A stretch of 64,000 nucleotides of DNA from Anaerovorax odorimutans (lineage in GTDB: Bacteria > Bacillota > Clostridia > Peptostreptococcales > JAAYPU01). The stretch spans positions 1 to 64,000 of the forward strand of contig JAENZQ010000010.1 in NCBI GenBank assembly GCA_016841185.1, read 5' to 3'. Made by a program: the position numbers and the translations under genes. Positions 19,418-28,103 of this stretch are shown here, piece by piece. Below the pieces are notes generated by a model. That model was given only the letters and a program-made list of their open reading frames with translations, was not told the origin of the DNA and ran no database searches. Numbering within the stretch: position 1 is the stretch's first letter; each line of letters opens with the position of its first letter.

Positions 19418-22159
19418 TTATTCGGTTTGGTTTTTTCCGCAGCATTTCTTGTATTTTTTCCCGCTTCCGCATGGGCAGGGATCATTTCTGCCGACGGTCT
19501 TTTCCTTCCTTATAGGCTGTTGTTTTTCTTCGGAACGGTTTGGTACAGGTGCGGGCCTTTCCGGCATATCCTGATTTGGTGTATTACCATCAAAAACCTC
19601 TTTCTGGGCATCTCCTATTTCAACGACCTGTTTTCTTTGAGTATTTGTCTGAATGGTAACATTTAGCATATGCTTTACAGTATCTTCCTGAATGCTTCTT
19701 ACCATTCCTTCAAACATATCGAAACCTTCATTCTGATAAGCTCTGGCAGGATCTTCATGTCCAATAGCCCTTAGCCCTATTCCCTGCTTCAGCTGATCCA
19801 TCGCATCAATATGATCCATCCACTTTGTATCAACAACTTTCAGAAGTATCACTCTTTCAAGTTCTCGCATCCTGTCGATGCCAATCTCTTCTTCTTTCGT
19901 TTTATAAGCTTTCTCCGCTATTTCCATTATACTGTTCTTTAAATCTGATATTTCCATATTGTCAAGGTTTTCAAATTCCAGAACGACATCCGGAAGATAA
20001 GGCTTCAAGGCTGTCTCAAGCCCTTCAAGATTCCATTCTTCAGGGTATTTCGCATCCGCCGTATAAGTCTCGATGAATTCATTCACAATGGTCTCAAACA
20101 TTCCGATGATATGTCCTCTGAGATTCTCTCCCTCCAGAACCTTCCTTCTTTCTTTGTAGATAACATCTCTTTGCTTATTCATAACATCGTCGTACTGCAG
20201 AACATATTTTCGTATTGCAAAGTTTCGTCCCTCAACCTTTTTCTGAGCATTCTCAATGGACTTTGTCAACATATTTGCCTCAATGGCCTCATCATCCTGC
20301 ATGCCCATTTTGGCAACAAATCCCTGAATCCTTTCTCCCCCAAAGAGTCTCATGAGTTCATCATCTAAAGCTATAAAGAACTGTGAAGACCCGGGATCGC
20401 CCTGCCTTCCGGAACGTCCCCGAAGCTGGTTATCTATTCTTCTTGATTCATGCCTTTCGGTCCCGATAATATGCAGACCACCCACTGCTACAACCTGATC
20501 ATGCTCTTCTGCCCGCTCTTTTTTATAATGTTCAAAAAGTTCTCTGAATTCTCTTCTTGCTTTCAGAAGTTCTTCGTCTTCTGTGGGCATAAAACTGGCA
20601 GCAAAGGAAATACTCTCATCGTCATAGCCTTTTCGTCTCATCTCCAATTTTGCTTCAAATTCCGGATTCCCCCCTAAGATGATGTCCGTCCCTCTTCCGG
20701 CCATGTTGGTGGCAATGGTAACAGAATGTAACCGCCCTGCTTCAGCGATAATTTCAGCTTCTTTTTCATGGTGTTTGGCATTAAGAACATTGTGTTTGAT
20801 CCCCTGCTTTTTCAGAAGTGCACTGATGAGTTCTGATTTTTCTATGGATATGGTCCCCACTAAGACCGGCTGGCCGGTCTTATGTTTCTCCGCAATCTGA
20901 TTAATAATGGATTTGTATTTGCCAACTTGAGTACCATAAATGGAATCCGGCATGTCATCACGTCTGATGGGTTTATTTGTTGGAATAATCACCACATCCA
21001 TGTTGTATATCTGTTTGAATTCATCTTCTTCGGTTTTAGCAGTTCCTGTCATACCCGCAAGCTTTTGATACATCCTGAAATAATTCTGTAGTGTTATGGT
21101 GGCCAGTGTTTTGGATTCTCTTCTGACCTGAAGACCTTCCTTTGCCTCAATGGCCTGATGCAATCCTTCACTATATCGTCTTCCGAACATTAACCTTCCT
21201 GTGAATTCATCTACAATGACAATCTGGCCTTCGTGGATTACATAATCCACATCTCTTTTCATAAGATTCTGTGCTTTAAGAGCCTGAAGAATATGATGAT
21301 TCAGTTCCATGTTTTCAGGATCCGCCAAATTCTCTACCTTAAAATACTTCTCTGCTTTTTCGACCCCTTCTTCTGTCAATGAAATGGATTTCGCCTTTTC
21401 ATCAATAGTAAAGTCTATTTCATTTTTGAATCTTTTTGCAAAATGATTGGCATCCATATAGAGTTTTGTTGACTCCTGGCCTGCTCCCGAAATAATCAAA
21501 GGCGTTCTGGCTTCATCGATGAGTATACTGTCCACCTCGTCAATTATGGCATAATTAAGCTCTCTCTGAACCATATCATTCTTGTAGATCACCATATTGT
21601 CTCTTAAATAATCAAACCCAAATTCATTATTTGTGCCATAAGTAATATCACAATTATATGCTGCTCTTCTCTGTTCATTGGTCAGACCGTGGACCACACA
21701 TCCCACGCTGAGCCCTAAAAAAGAATAGAGTTTACCCATCCACTCCATATCTCGTTTTGCAAGATAGTCATTTACCGTAACCACATGAACGCCCTTTCCT
21801 TCTAAAGCATTGAGGTAAACCGGAAGTGTGGCAACAAGAGTTTTTCCTTCTCCTGTTTTCATTTCAGCAATCCTGCCCTGGTGAAGGACAATACCTCCCA
21901 AAAGCTGGACCCTGAAATGCTTCATCCCCAGTGATCTCGCCGAAGCTTCTCTGGTTACCGCAAAAGCTTCAGGAAGCAAATCATCCGAAGTTTCCCCTTT
22001 AGATAGTCTTTCTCTAAATTCTGCTGTTTTATTTTTAAGGTCTTCATCACTTAGTTTCTGCATTTCTTCATCTAAAGCTTCAATCATATCTACTGTTTTG
22101 GAAAGTTTTTTTATTTCTTTTTCATTTAGATCTCCAAACAACTTCTCCATAAGACCCAT
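19418..22159 (-). CDS. secA: Preprotein translocase ATPase SecA
   Basis: Peripheral membrane motor of 913 residues that drives export through SecYEG. Seen in order: DEAD-motor Walker A (MKTGEGKT, about 100-107), the DEVD box in [22 protein letters not shown] (near 205-225), the preprotein cross-linking domain, the second motor domain ([25 protein letters not shown]), the helical scaffold, and the C-terminal zinc motif [13 protein letters not shown]. The start follows GGAGATGG. It stands between aspartate kinase and prfB; the secA-prfB order is common in Firmicutes. The C-terminus abuts a repeat element. Confidence 0.97.
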   Translation of the reverse strand: MGLMEKLFGDLNEKEIKKLSKTVDMIEALDEEMQKLSDEDLKNKTAEFRERLSKGETSDDLLPEAFAVTREASARSLGMKHFRVQLLGGIVLHQGRIAEMKTGEGKTLVATLPVYLNALEGKGVHVVTVNDYLAKRDMEWMGKLYSFLGLSVGCVVHGLTNEQRRAAYNCDITYGTNNEFGFDYLRDNMVIYKNDMVQRELNYAIIDEVDSILIDEARTPLIISGAGQESTKLYMDANHFAKRFKNEIDFTIDEKAKSISLTEEGVEKAEKYFKVENLADPENMELNHHILQALKAQNLMKRDVDYVIHEGQIVIVDEFTGRLMFGRRYSEGLHQAIEAKEGLQVRRESKTLATITLQNYFRMYQKLAGMTGTAKTEEDEFKQIYNMDVVIIPTNKPIRRDDMPDSIYGTQVGKYKSIINQIAEKHKTGQPVLVGTISIEKSELISALLKKQGIKHNVLNAKHHEKEAEIIAEAGRLHSVTIATNMAGRGTDIILGGNPEFEAKLEMRRKGYDDESISFAASFMPTEDEELLKARREFRELFEHYKKERAEEHDQVVAVGGLHIIGTERHESRRIDNQLRGRSGRQGDPGSSQFFIALDDELMRLFGGERIQGFVAKMGMQDDEAIEANMLTKSIENAQKKVEGRNFAIRKYVLQYDDVMNKQRDVIYKERRKVLEGENLRGHIIGMFETIVNEFIETYTADAKYPEEWNLEGLETALKPYLPDVVLEFENLDNMEISDLKNSIMEIAEKAYKTKEEEIGIDRMRELERVILLKVVDTKWMDHIDAMDQLKQGIGLRAIGHEDPARAYQNEGFDMFEGMVRSIQEDTVKHMLNVTIQTNTQRKQVVEIGDAQKEVFDGNTPNQDMPERPAPVPNRSEEKQQPIRKEKTVGRNDPCPCGSGKKYKKCCGKNQTE

Positions 22160-22264
22160 TGTTATCCATCTCCTTTAGATCAAAATCATTTATCTTAACC
22201 ATTTTATGTCCGTTAACTCTGTTTATTTTAACACATTTTTGAAAATTAAACCAATAAATCAAAC

Positions 22265-22302
22265 CGGTCCCAATAACATAAAATTCTATGCCAATGGGAC
22301 CG
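22265..22302. repeat. Inverted repeat upstream of secA
   Basis: CGGTCCCA (22265-22272) and TGGGACCG (22295-22302) form an exact 8-bp inverted repeat with a 22-bp loop, 100-140 bp before the secA start. It lacks a T-run, so it is not an obvious terminator and may be a leader structure. Confidence 0.45.
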
Positions 22303-22355
22303 CCTGGATCTTTTGCCATAACGAAACTTTGAATCCGCTTCTTTCCGGTTTGAAT

Positions 22356-22463
22356 CTACCAGAAATTAATGCCGCATCTGGTTAATAATTGCTGAATAAT
22401 AACAGCTAATAAAAAGCCATATGTCCACTTGAGTATTTTCTTTTGTTTTTCCGTTAATTTCAT
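22356..22463 (-). CDS. Putative 35-residue membrane peptide
   Basis: Short open frame starting MKLTEKQKKILKWTYGFLLA and ending CGINFW. It has a basic N-terminus followed by one hydrophobic helix of about 15-18 residues. GAGAGG lies about 10 bp before the ATG. It follows the aspartate kinase stop by 32 bp on the same strand and precedes secA. No family is recognised. The ribosome site and amphipathic-to-hydrophobic layout favour a real small membrane protein, but only conservation in relatives would show it. Confidence 0.4.
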   Translation of the reverse strand: MKLTEKQKKILKWTYGFLLAVIIQQLLTRCGINFW

Positions 22464-22495
22464 TCTTTTGGCCTCTCTTCCAACCCCAAGTTTTT

Positions 22496-23818
22496 TTAGA
22501 GGTGATTTACAAATGAATTATAAATTGCCTGAATTGCCTTTTCGAAATCATCATTTTCAACTCCGGTAATAATATTAATTTCGCTGGATCCCTGATCAAT
22601 CATTCTTATATTGACACCTGCTTCAGATAAAGCTGTAAAAAGCCTGGCTGCAACACCTCTTCTTCTGGACATTCCAGACCCTACAGTAGCAATAAGCGCC
22701 ATGTCCGAATAAACATCAATGGTATCCGGCTGTAGTTTTTTATTCATTTCATCTATAATATCTTCTATAACATTCTCAATATTTGAGTTAGAAATTACAA
22801 CAGACACCGTATCAATCCCAGAAGGAATATGCTCAATGGAAATCTTATAGTCTTCCAGTATGGATAATATCCTTCTTATAAAGCCAACTTCCGAATTCAT
22901 TCTGTTTTTGTAAATAGCAATAACAGTAAAGCCCTTTTTTCCCGCGATTCCCGTTATGACATACTCATCATGGCTTTCATTTGCATCTGAGACTATTATT
23001 GTTCCAGGGTGGTCAGGTTCATTGGTGTTTTTTATATTGATGGGTATATCTACCTGCCTTACCGGAAACACTGCATCTTCATGCAATACCGAAGCGCCCA
23101 TATATGAAAGCTCTCTGAGCTCTTTGTACGTAATAACTTTAATGGGTTTGGGGTCCTCAACGATTCTGGGGTCAGCCATCAAAAATCCCGATACGTCCGT
23201 CCAATTCTCATATACATCTGCCTCAGCAGCTTTTGCCACAAGAGCTCCTGTAATGTCTGAACCTCCCCGGGAGAAAGTTTTTATCCTGCCGTCCGGAAGA
23301 GCTCCGTAAAACCCGGGAATTACTGCCTTTTCATGGTTAAGCAATGCTTTTTTTAAATCATGATTGGTTTCTTCTTCCAGAAAACGTCCCCTTCTATCAA
23401 ATCGTATAACATCCTGGGCGTCAATAAATTCAAAACCCAGATATTCGGAGAGCAGCAGTCCGTTTAAAAATTCACCTCTGCTGGCGATATAATCGACAGC
23501 AGCACCATTTATCATGTTTTCTTTTATTTCATTAAAATAAGGCTGCAATTCAATTTTTAACTTTAAATTGTAAGCAATGGAGATATATCTGTCACAAATT
23601 ACCTGAAAAACCTGATCAAAAGGAACATTATGTTCTATATGAGTTTTGCACAGGTATAACAAATCTGTTACTTTATTATCTTCTGAAAATCTTCTCCCCG
23701 GTGCCGAAGGTACAATAAATCTTCTCTGGGGATCCGATTCTATAATACTTTTAACTTTTTCAAATTGAAAGGAATCAGAAAGAGAGCTCCCTCCAAATTT
23801 AGCTACTTTTAAGCCCAT
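22496..23818 (-). CDS. lysC: Aspartate kinase
   Basis: Monofunctional aspartokinase of 440 residues, phosphorylating aspartate in the first step to lysine, threonine and methionine. It has the N-terminal KFGGSS motif (7-12), the kinase-core pattern PGFYGALPDGRIKTFSRGGSDITGALVA, and two C-terminal ACT domains (ITGIAGKKGFTVIAI; IATVGSGMSRRRGVAARLFTALSEAGVNIRMIDQGSSEINIITGV). The ACT domains suggest feedback control by an amino acid. No lysine riboswitch or T-box is visible upstream. It is the first gene of a run leading to the small peptide and secA. Confidence 0.92.
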   Translation of the reverse strand: MGLKVAKFGGSSLSDSFQFEKVKSIIESDPQRRFIVPSAPGRRFSEDNKVTDLLYLCKTHIEHNVPFDQVFQVICDRYISIAYNLKLKIELQPYFNEIKENMINGAAVDYIASRGEFLNGLLLSEYLGFEFIDAQDVIRFDRRGRFLEEETNHDLKKALLNHEKAVIPGFYGALPDGRIKTFSRGGSDITGALVAKAAEADVYENWTDVSGFLMADPRIVEDPKPIKVITYKELRELSYMGASVLHEDAVFPVRQVDIPINIKNTNEPDHPGTIIVSDANESHDEYVITGIAGKKGFTVIAIYKNRMNSEVGFIRRILSILEDYKISIEHIPSGIDTVSVVISNSNIENVIEDIIDEMNKKLQPDTIDVYSDMALIATVGSGMSRRRGVAARLFTALSEAGVNIRMIDQGSSEINIITGVENDDFEKAIQAIYNSFVNHL

Positions 23819-23950
23819 ATAAACACCTGCCTATTAAATTGTTATCATAAATTATAAAATCTGCAACTCTATCATTATTATATGTGTTCTAAATTACATT
23901 GAAACTATTTTATCATATCCTCCTTTTTTGTAAAGCAAAATTGGCAAGGT

Positions 23951-24320
23951 CACAGGGAACAGATTAAAGTCAGATAACAGATAATAGTTGAAGTTGGTTT
24001 CGTTCCAAAACCTCAATTATTACAGGGCAGGTGGCAGATTAAATGTAGGATAATTAGAGTATAGATATGGATTATAGATTATGCAAATTTTGTTTAACAA
24101 AATTTGCATATAAATACGAAATTGCTTCGCTGTGCTCGCAATGACACAAAAGATAATAAGATTTAAGATTTATGATTTAAGGTAGAAATTTAGCTGCAGC
24201 TAAATTTCTTACCACAACTGTTATCTATTATCCATTATCTTATTACTGCCTCTAACCCCTAACCTCTAATTTAATCTATACTCCATAATCCATAATCCAT
24301 ACTCTATAATCTAATTATAT
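23951..24320 (+). repeat. Most complete copy of the composite heptad/hairpin element
   Basis: About 370 bp without a reading frame. Modules in order: a conserved head (CAGATTAAAGTCAGATAACA); heptads TAATTAGAGTATAG; hairpin 1, GCAAATTTTG-TTTAA-CAAAATTTGC (24083-24107); the GC-rich hairpin module with ATTGC 24121-24125 and GCAAT 24138-24142; GATTTAA/GATTTAT heptads (24158-24180); a perfect 26-bp palindrome (24184-24209); then heptads TTATCTA/TTATCCA, TAACCCC/TAACCTC and TAATCCA/TACTCTA. The same order occurs at 34497-34803 (reverse), 44289-44522, 19170-19387 and 43478-43670 (partly). Confidence 0.9.
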
Positions 24321-24339
24321 ATATTTCTCTTTTCTGTTT

Positions 24340-24356
24340 TGTATCATTATGATACA
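24340..24356. promoter_or_regulatory. Perfect palindrome before the sigma-54 activator gene
   Basis: TGTATCATTATGATACA is a perfect 17-bp dyad 30-46 bp before the start of the activator gene at 24386. Its half-site TGTATCAT recurs at 26365 and 26407, upstream of the Mrp operon promoter. The simplest reading is that the activator binds here and controls its own gene. Confidence 0.6.
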
Positions 24357-24385
24357 ATTAGAATAGAAATATGGGGGTGTGTAAA

Positions 24386-26362
24386 TTGCCGTTTAAAAAT
24401 CCTTTCTTAAACAACAGCATCATACATGATGCCTGGGAACAGTTTGTCTCCGGTTCGCATATAAAAACCGATAAGCTGAAACCTTATGTTTTAGAATCAT
24501 GGAAAAGAAGTGCAGCCTACGGGATAGACCCGCACAGCAGGATCCCGACATTTCATCTGCCTGAAAAAGACATCATTGCAAGACAGGAAAAAAACAAGCA
24601 ACTGCTCGATGTAGCAAAACCATTCATGAGCAGTCTTTATAGTATTGTCGGAAATACTGACTTTATTATCCGCCTTACAGATAAAGACGGATATATTCTG
24701 GACCATATAGGTGAAAAAGGGTTTATCGCAAGGTTCGGAAAAACCTATCTTCAAAACGGTTATAATCTGAAAGAAGAAAGCGCAGGAACAAATGCCATAG
24801 GACTCTCACTTTTACTTAAAAAGCCTGTACAAATTATGGGCTGTGAGCATTTTATGTCCAAATTTCACGACCTGACAACATCTGCAAGTCCCATTAAAGA
24901 TAAATATAATGAAATTATCGGCATTTTAAGTATTACAGGAAATTATTCCATGGTACATCCCCACACGCTGGGAATGACTACTGCTGCTGCAGAAGCGATA
25001 AAGAGGGAACTTCGACTGCAACAGGTTAATCAGTCTCTTCAGTCCATGAACAAGAATTTTTATGAAATAATGGAGACCATCTCCGAAGGCATTATAGCAG
25101 TGAACAGTGAAGGAAATATACTGAACGCCAATGCTTTGGCGCGTGAATTGCTGGAAACCGATAAAAGAAAAATAGAAAAATCCAACCTGAACCGGTTTTT
25201 GCGTAACAAAAAAACTTATGAAAAGATATTTACTTTAAACAACTCCATTTTCGAAGAAGAAATGGAATTTATCACCGGCAAGGGAAGGAAAAAAAAATTT
25301 ATTGTAGATGTCAGTTATCTCAAAACCGATGAAGCGCCAAAACTCATTGTATTTATCATAAATGAAGCAAAAGTCATTCATAAAATGGTTAATAAAATCG
25401 TTGGTGCTTCTGCAATATTCACCTTTGATGATATAGTAGGCAAATCTGAAAAGCTGAAGTCTGCCCTTAATCTGGCAAAAATCTCTTCAGGAATAGATTC
25501 CACTATTTTATTGCAGGGAGAAAGCGGAACCGGAAAGGAAATGTTTGCTCAAGCCATCCACAATGCAAGCAGCAGAAAAGGAAAGCCCTTTGTTTTCTTA
25601 AATTGCGGCGCCATACCCAGAGAACTGGTTGCCAGTGAACTTTTCGGGTATGTAGAAGGAGCCTTTACGGGCGCACGTGTCGGTGGCCATGCAGGTAAAT
25701 TTGAACTTGCCGACGGCGGAACTCTTTTTCTGGATGAAATCGGGGATATGCCTTTTGATGCCCAGGTAAGCCTTTTACGCGTTCTGGAAACAAAAAGAAT
25801 TACCCGTGTTGGAGGAAATGAAGTAATTCCAGTAGATGTAAGGGTTATTGCCGCTACTAATAAAGACTTGCAAAATGAAGCTGCATCCGGAAACTTCAGA
25901 GAAGATCTTTATTATCGGCTTAATGTGTTTCCTATTCAGATTCCTACTTTAAGAGAAAGAAAAGAAGATATCCGCATATTTATCAATTATTTTATAGATA
26001 AATATTCTGCTAAAATAAATAAAAAAATTTCCGGCATCACACCTGAATTCTACAGGGCTTTAGAATTATATTCATGGCCGGGAAATGTCAGAGAACTTCA
26101 GAACACTCTGCAATTGATACTGAATACTGCTAAAGAAAATACAAACCTTTCAGTTTCCAATTTGCCTGAAAATATAACTGACGGCTCCACCGTTTCGGAA
26201 AATTGTCCTGAGGATCTCCCCTCATTAGAAGAAGTCGAAAAGCAAGCCATTATAAAAACTCTGGAGATATCCAGATATAACCTCTCAAAAACTGCCGATA
26301 TTTTAAAAATAGGAAGAAGTACACTATATAGAAAAATAGAAAAATACGATATATCTATTTAA
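24386..26362 (+). CDS. Sigma-54-dependent transcriptional activator, AcoR-like
   Basis: Cytosolic enhancer-binding protein of about 658 residues. N-terminal GAF-like sensor (residues about 50-200, with ESAGTNAIGLSL as in AcoR), a PAS domain (about 220-320, NFYEIMETISEGIIAVNSEG), an AAA+ sigma-54 contact domain with Walker A GESGTGKE, the GAFTGA loop and [11 protein letters not shown], and a Fis-type HTH at the end (SKTADILKIGRSTLYRKIEKY). I prefer TTG at 24386, which has GGGGGTG upstream; ATG 24371 has no ribosome site and would add five residues. It faces the Mrp operon, whose sigma-54 promoter lies 190 bp beyond its stop with matching dyads between, so it is the likely activator. The ligand is unknown. 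Confidence 0.85.
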   Translation: MPFKNPFLNNSIIHDAWEQFVSGSHIKTDKLKPYVLESWKRSAAYGIDPHSRIPTFHLPEKDIIARQEKNKQLLDVAKPFMSSLYSIVGNTDFIIRLTDKDGYILDHIGEKGFIARFGKTYLQNGYNLKEESAGTNAIGLSLLLKKPVQIMGCEHFMSKFHDLTTSASPIKDKYNEIIGILSITGNYSMVHPHTLGMTTAAAEAIKRELRLQQVNQSLQSMNKNFYEIMETISEGIIAVNSEGNILNANALARELLETDKRKIEKSNLNRFLRNKKTYEKIFTLNNSIFEEEMEFITGKGRKKKFIVDVSYLKTDEAPKLIVFIINEAKVIHKMVNKIVGASAIFTFDDIVGKSEKLKSALNLAKISSGIDSTILLQGESGTGKEMFAQAIHNASSRKGKPFVFLNCGAIPRELVASELFGYVEGAFTGARVGGHAGKFELADGGTLFLDEIGDMPFDAQVSLLRVLETKRITRVGGNEVIPVDVRVIAATNKDLQNEAASGNFREDLYYRLNVFPIQIPTLRERKEDIRIFINYFIDKYSAKINKKISGITPEFYRALELYSWPGNVRELQNTLQLILNTAKENTNLSVSNLPENITDGSTVSENCPEDLPSLEEVEKQAIIKTLEISRYNLSKTADILKIGRSTLYRKIEKYDISI

Positions 26363-26364
26363 CA

Positions 26365-26423
26365 TGTATCATTTTGGTGCATGTTTTTCTTTTTTTTTTG
26401 CTATTTTGTATCATATCGAATCA
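26365..26423 (+). promoter_or_regulatory. Two candidate enhancer sites for the Mrp operon
   Basis: TGTATCATTTTGGTGCA (26365-26381) and TGTATCATATCGAATCA (26407-26423) both begin with the half-site of the perfect palindrome at 24340-24356 and are imperfect dyads. They lie about 130-190 bp before the sigma-54 promoter, normal for enhancer sites reached by DNA looping. Confidence 0.6.
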
Positions 26424-26548
26424 TTCTTTCATATTTCTCATCGTTTTCAGTATTTTTTCTTCTTTTAGTTTTTTCTATCCATTATTGAAATTTCAATAAA
26501 CCGCTATTTATCAACCATTATAATTTTCATAATTTTCTGAAATTTTTC

Positions 26549-26565
26549 TTGGCATATATTTTGCT
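26549..26565 (+). promoter_or_regulatory. Sigma-54 (-24/-12) promoter of the Mrp operon
   Basis: TTGGCATATATTTTGCT has GG (26551-26552) and GC (26563-26564) 12 bp apart and fits TGGCA-N6-TTGC. The start should be near 26576. It is the only promoter-like sequence found in the 344-bp gap before the operon. Confidence 0.8.
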
Positions 26566-26608
26566 ATATTAATAATACAGGATGTACCTGTATTTTTATC
26601 TCATTAAA

Positions 26609-26653
26609 CAGCTCTAAGACTCCCACCTCTATAGGCGGCGATATCAGGAGCTG
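26609..26653 (+). promoter_or_regulatory. Stem-loop in the Mrp operon leader
   Basis: CAGCTC (26609-26614) pairs with GAGCTG (26648-26653); inside, CCACCT and AGGCGG can form a second short stem around CTAT. It lies in the roughly 130-nt leader between the predicted start and the first gene. It has no T-run. An RNA element or processing site is possible, and I do not recognise a known riboswitch class. Confidence 0.4.
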
Positions 26654-26706
26654 CTAAAATCCATGATGCATTTTTATATCCTGTTTAAAAAAGAAAGGTG
26701 AGCATT

Positions 26707-26895
26707 ATGATTCAAAAAATGGTTTTTCTGACAATATTATGGGTTGTATTTATAGGAAATTTCTCTTTTGAAACATTGATTATAGGTGCTTGTATCGGTG
26801 TTTTTCTGATTCATTCGGATCTTTCCGATCATTTTAAATTTATACCTATAAAAAAATCACCAGAAATAAGTAAGGGAAATTCTAATGTTAATTAA
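26707..26895 (+). CDS. mrpE: MrpE N-terminal part (split gene)
   Basis: A 62-residue membrane peptide with two hydrophobic helices (MIQKMVFLTILWVVFIGNF; TLIIGACIGVFLI), matching the N-terminal third of MrpE/MnhE subunits of multisubunit cation/proton antiporters. ATG 26707 follows GAAAGGTG. The frame ends at 26895, overlapping by 11 bp the start of the next gene, which encodes the rest of MrpE in another frame. Whole MrpE is about 160 residues, so the two pieces add up to a normal subunit. Translational coupling or frameshifting could make either two chains or one. Confidence 0.75.
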   Translation: MIQKMVFLTILWVVFIGNFSFETLIIGACIGVFLIHSDLSDHFKFIPIKKSPEISKGNSNVN

Positions 26896-27220
26896 ATCAA
26901 GCATTATTACTTTGGTCTATTTTTTATGGTACTTCCTTATTCTATTGGTTAATATCATTACAGCTAATATCCATGTTGCCGCAATCGTATTGTCAAAAAA
27001 AATAAACATCATTCCGGTGATGATTCATTTTGAAACACAGGTCAAATCAAACACTTTGAAGGTATTATTGGCCAATTCCATTACACTTACTCCAGGAACT
27101 TTAACAGTTTCTATTAACGATAATCAACTGAAGATTCACTGTCTGGATCGAAGGTTTGCCATTGTGCCGGAAAATTTTATTTTTGAAAAAATACTCAGAA
27201 AAATCGAGGATGTGATGTGA
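26885..27220 (+). CDS. mrpE: MrpE C-terminal part (MnhE domain)
   Basis: A 111-residue protein holding the conserved MnhE core: a membrane helix, then NIITANIHVAAIVLSKKINIIPVM and LLANSITLTPGTLTVSI. It starts with its own ATG at 26885 inside the end of the N-terminal piece and has AAGGGA a few bases upstream, so independent initiation is plausible. It ends in TGA overlapping the mrpF start by one base, consistent with tight operon coupling. Confidence 0.85.
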   Translation: MLIKSSIITLVYFLWYFLILLVNIITANIHVAAIVLSKKINIIPVMIHFETQVKSNTLKVLLANSITLTPGTLTVSINDNQLKIHCLDRRFAIVPENFIFEKILRKIEDVM

Positions 27221-27483
27221 TGCAGTCTTTCATTAAAATATCAGCTGTTATTCTTTCTGTTTCTGTTATTTTATGCATGATCAGAGCCATTATAGGCCCT
27301 GAAACTGCCGATAGGATTATTGCTGTAAATGTGGTCTGCACCAAGATCATTGTCATTATTACAATGATATCTTTTTTATTAGAAGAATCTTATTTTATTG
27401 ACGTAGCTCTGACCTATGCCATGATAAGCTTCATCGCTTCCATCATTATTTCCAAAACCATTGGAGCCGGAGAAGAAGAATGA
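27220..27483 (+). CDS. mrpF: Mrp antiporter subunit F
   Basis: Small membrane subunit of about 87 residues with three helices and the MrpF signature RAIIGPETADRIIAVNVV. MrpF belongs to the ion-translocating module of Mrp antiporters. ATG 27220 overlaps the previous stop (TGATG); a GTG three bases upstream is an alternative. The stop overlaps the mrpG start (ATGA). Confidence 0.9.
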   Translation: MQSFIKISAVILSVSVILCMIRAIIGPETADRIIAVNVVCTKIIVIITMISFLLEESYFIDVALTYAMISFIASIIISKTIGAGEEE

Positions 27484-27776
27484 GAGATATAGTATGTATC
27501 CTATTACTTACAGGGGGCCTGTTTTTTCTACTTGTCGGCACGATCGGAATTCTTCGGCTGCCGGATATCCTTACACGTGCCCACAGCGCAGCAAAATGTG
27601 ATACTTTAGGAGCTCTGTTATCATTGGCTTCTTTGATTATCATGCAAGGCATGACTTTAACCAGTATAAAGATCATCACCATCATCATCTTTATCTGGAT
27701 CACAAGCCCCACTGCAACCCATTTGATTGCAGAAGCATACGTTAGAAAAAACGAGGGAGAAAATTCAGATCTATGA
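27480..27776 (+). CDS. mrpG: Mrp antiporter subunit G
   Basis: Membrane subunit of 98 residues with three helices and the family motif GTIGILRLPDILTRAHSAAKCDTLG. It overlaps mrpF by 4 bp. The E-F-G order is the same as in archaeal and clostridial Mrp modules. A short heptad-like tract (GATCTAA, GATTTAA and ACTTAT units, 27775-27830) separates it from the next subunit. Confidence 0.92.
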   Translation: MRDIVCILLLTGGLFFLLVGTIGILRLPDILTRAHSAAKCDTLGALLSLASLIIMQGMTLTSIKIITIIIFIWITSPTATHLIAEAYVRKNEGENSDL

Positions 27777-27843
27777 TCTAAGGATTTAAGAAGATTTATA
27801 CTTATACTTTTACTTTTACTTACACTTATAAGGAGTGCTTTAT

Positions 27844-28101
27844 ATGGCGGTTTTCAGCATCATCATGCTTATTTCATTAATGATTTTTTCCGTATCCATA
27901 TCGGTTATCAAAAGCCTTTTAGGCAGTATCATCGTTTTTGCTGTCTACAGTTTGGTTATGGCCATCCTCTGGCAGCAATTAAATGCCCCCGATCTTGCGA
28001 TAACGGAAGCTTCCGTTGGCGCCGGTATTACAACGATTTTATTTATATTTACTTTAAAGAGAATGCGTAAGCATACACCTTCAAAAAATGATGAGGAGTA
28101 A
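27844..28101 (+). CDS. DUF4040/MbhD-like antiporter subunit
   Basis: Membrane protein of 85 residues. The segment GSIIVFAVYSLVMAILWQQLNAPDLAITEASVGAGITTILF is the DUF4040 signature, found at the C-terminal end of MrpA or as the separate MbhD subunit of membrane-bound hydrogenase and archaeal Mrp systems. Here it is a separate gene, so this is the Mbh-like layout. ATG 27844 follows AAGGAG. Confidence 0.85.
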   Translation: MAVFSIIMLISLMIFSVSISVIKSLLGSIIVFAVYSLVMAILWQQLNAPDLAITEASVGAGITTILFIFTLKRMRKHTPSKNDEE

Positions 28102-28103
28102 AA

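Noticed and set aside
22122-22319. A 65-codon open frame on the minus strand overlapping the secA start
   Set aside because: No ribosome site, overlaps secA in another frame, and includes the inverted repeat 22265-22302; composition is not protein-like.
23819-23950. Lysine riboswitch or T-box before aspartate kinase
   Set aside because: No conserved L-box or T-box words and no terminator hairpin are present in the leader.
26609-26653. Na+ or Li+ riboswitch in the Mrp leader
   Set aside because: The stem-loop does not show the conserved words of the known Na+-I or nhaA-I RNA classes as far as I can recall; kept only as an unassigned hairpin.
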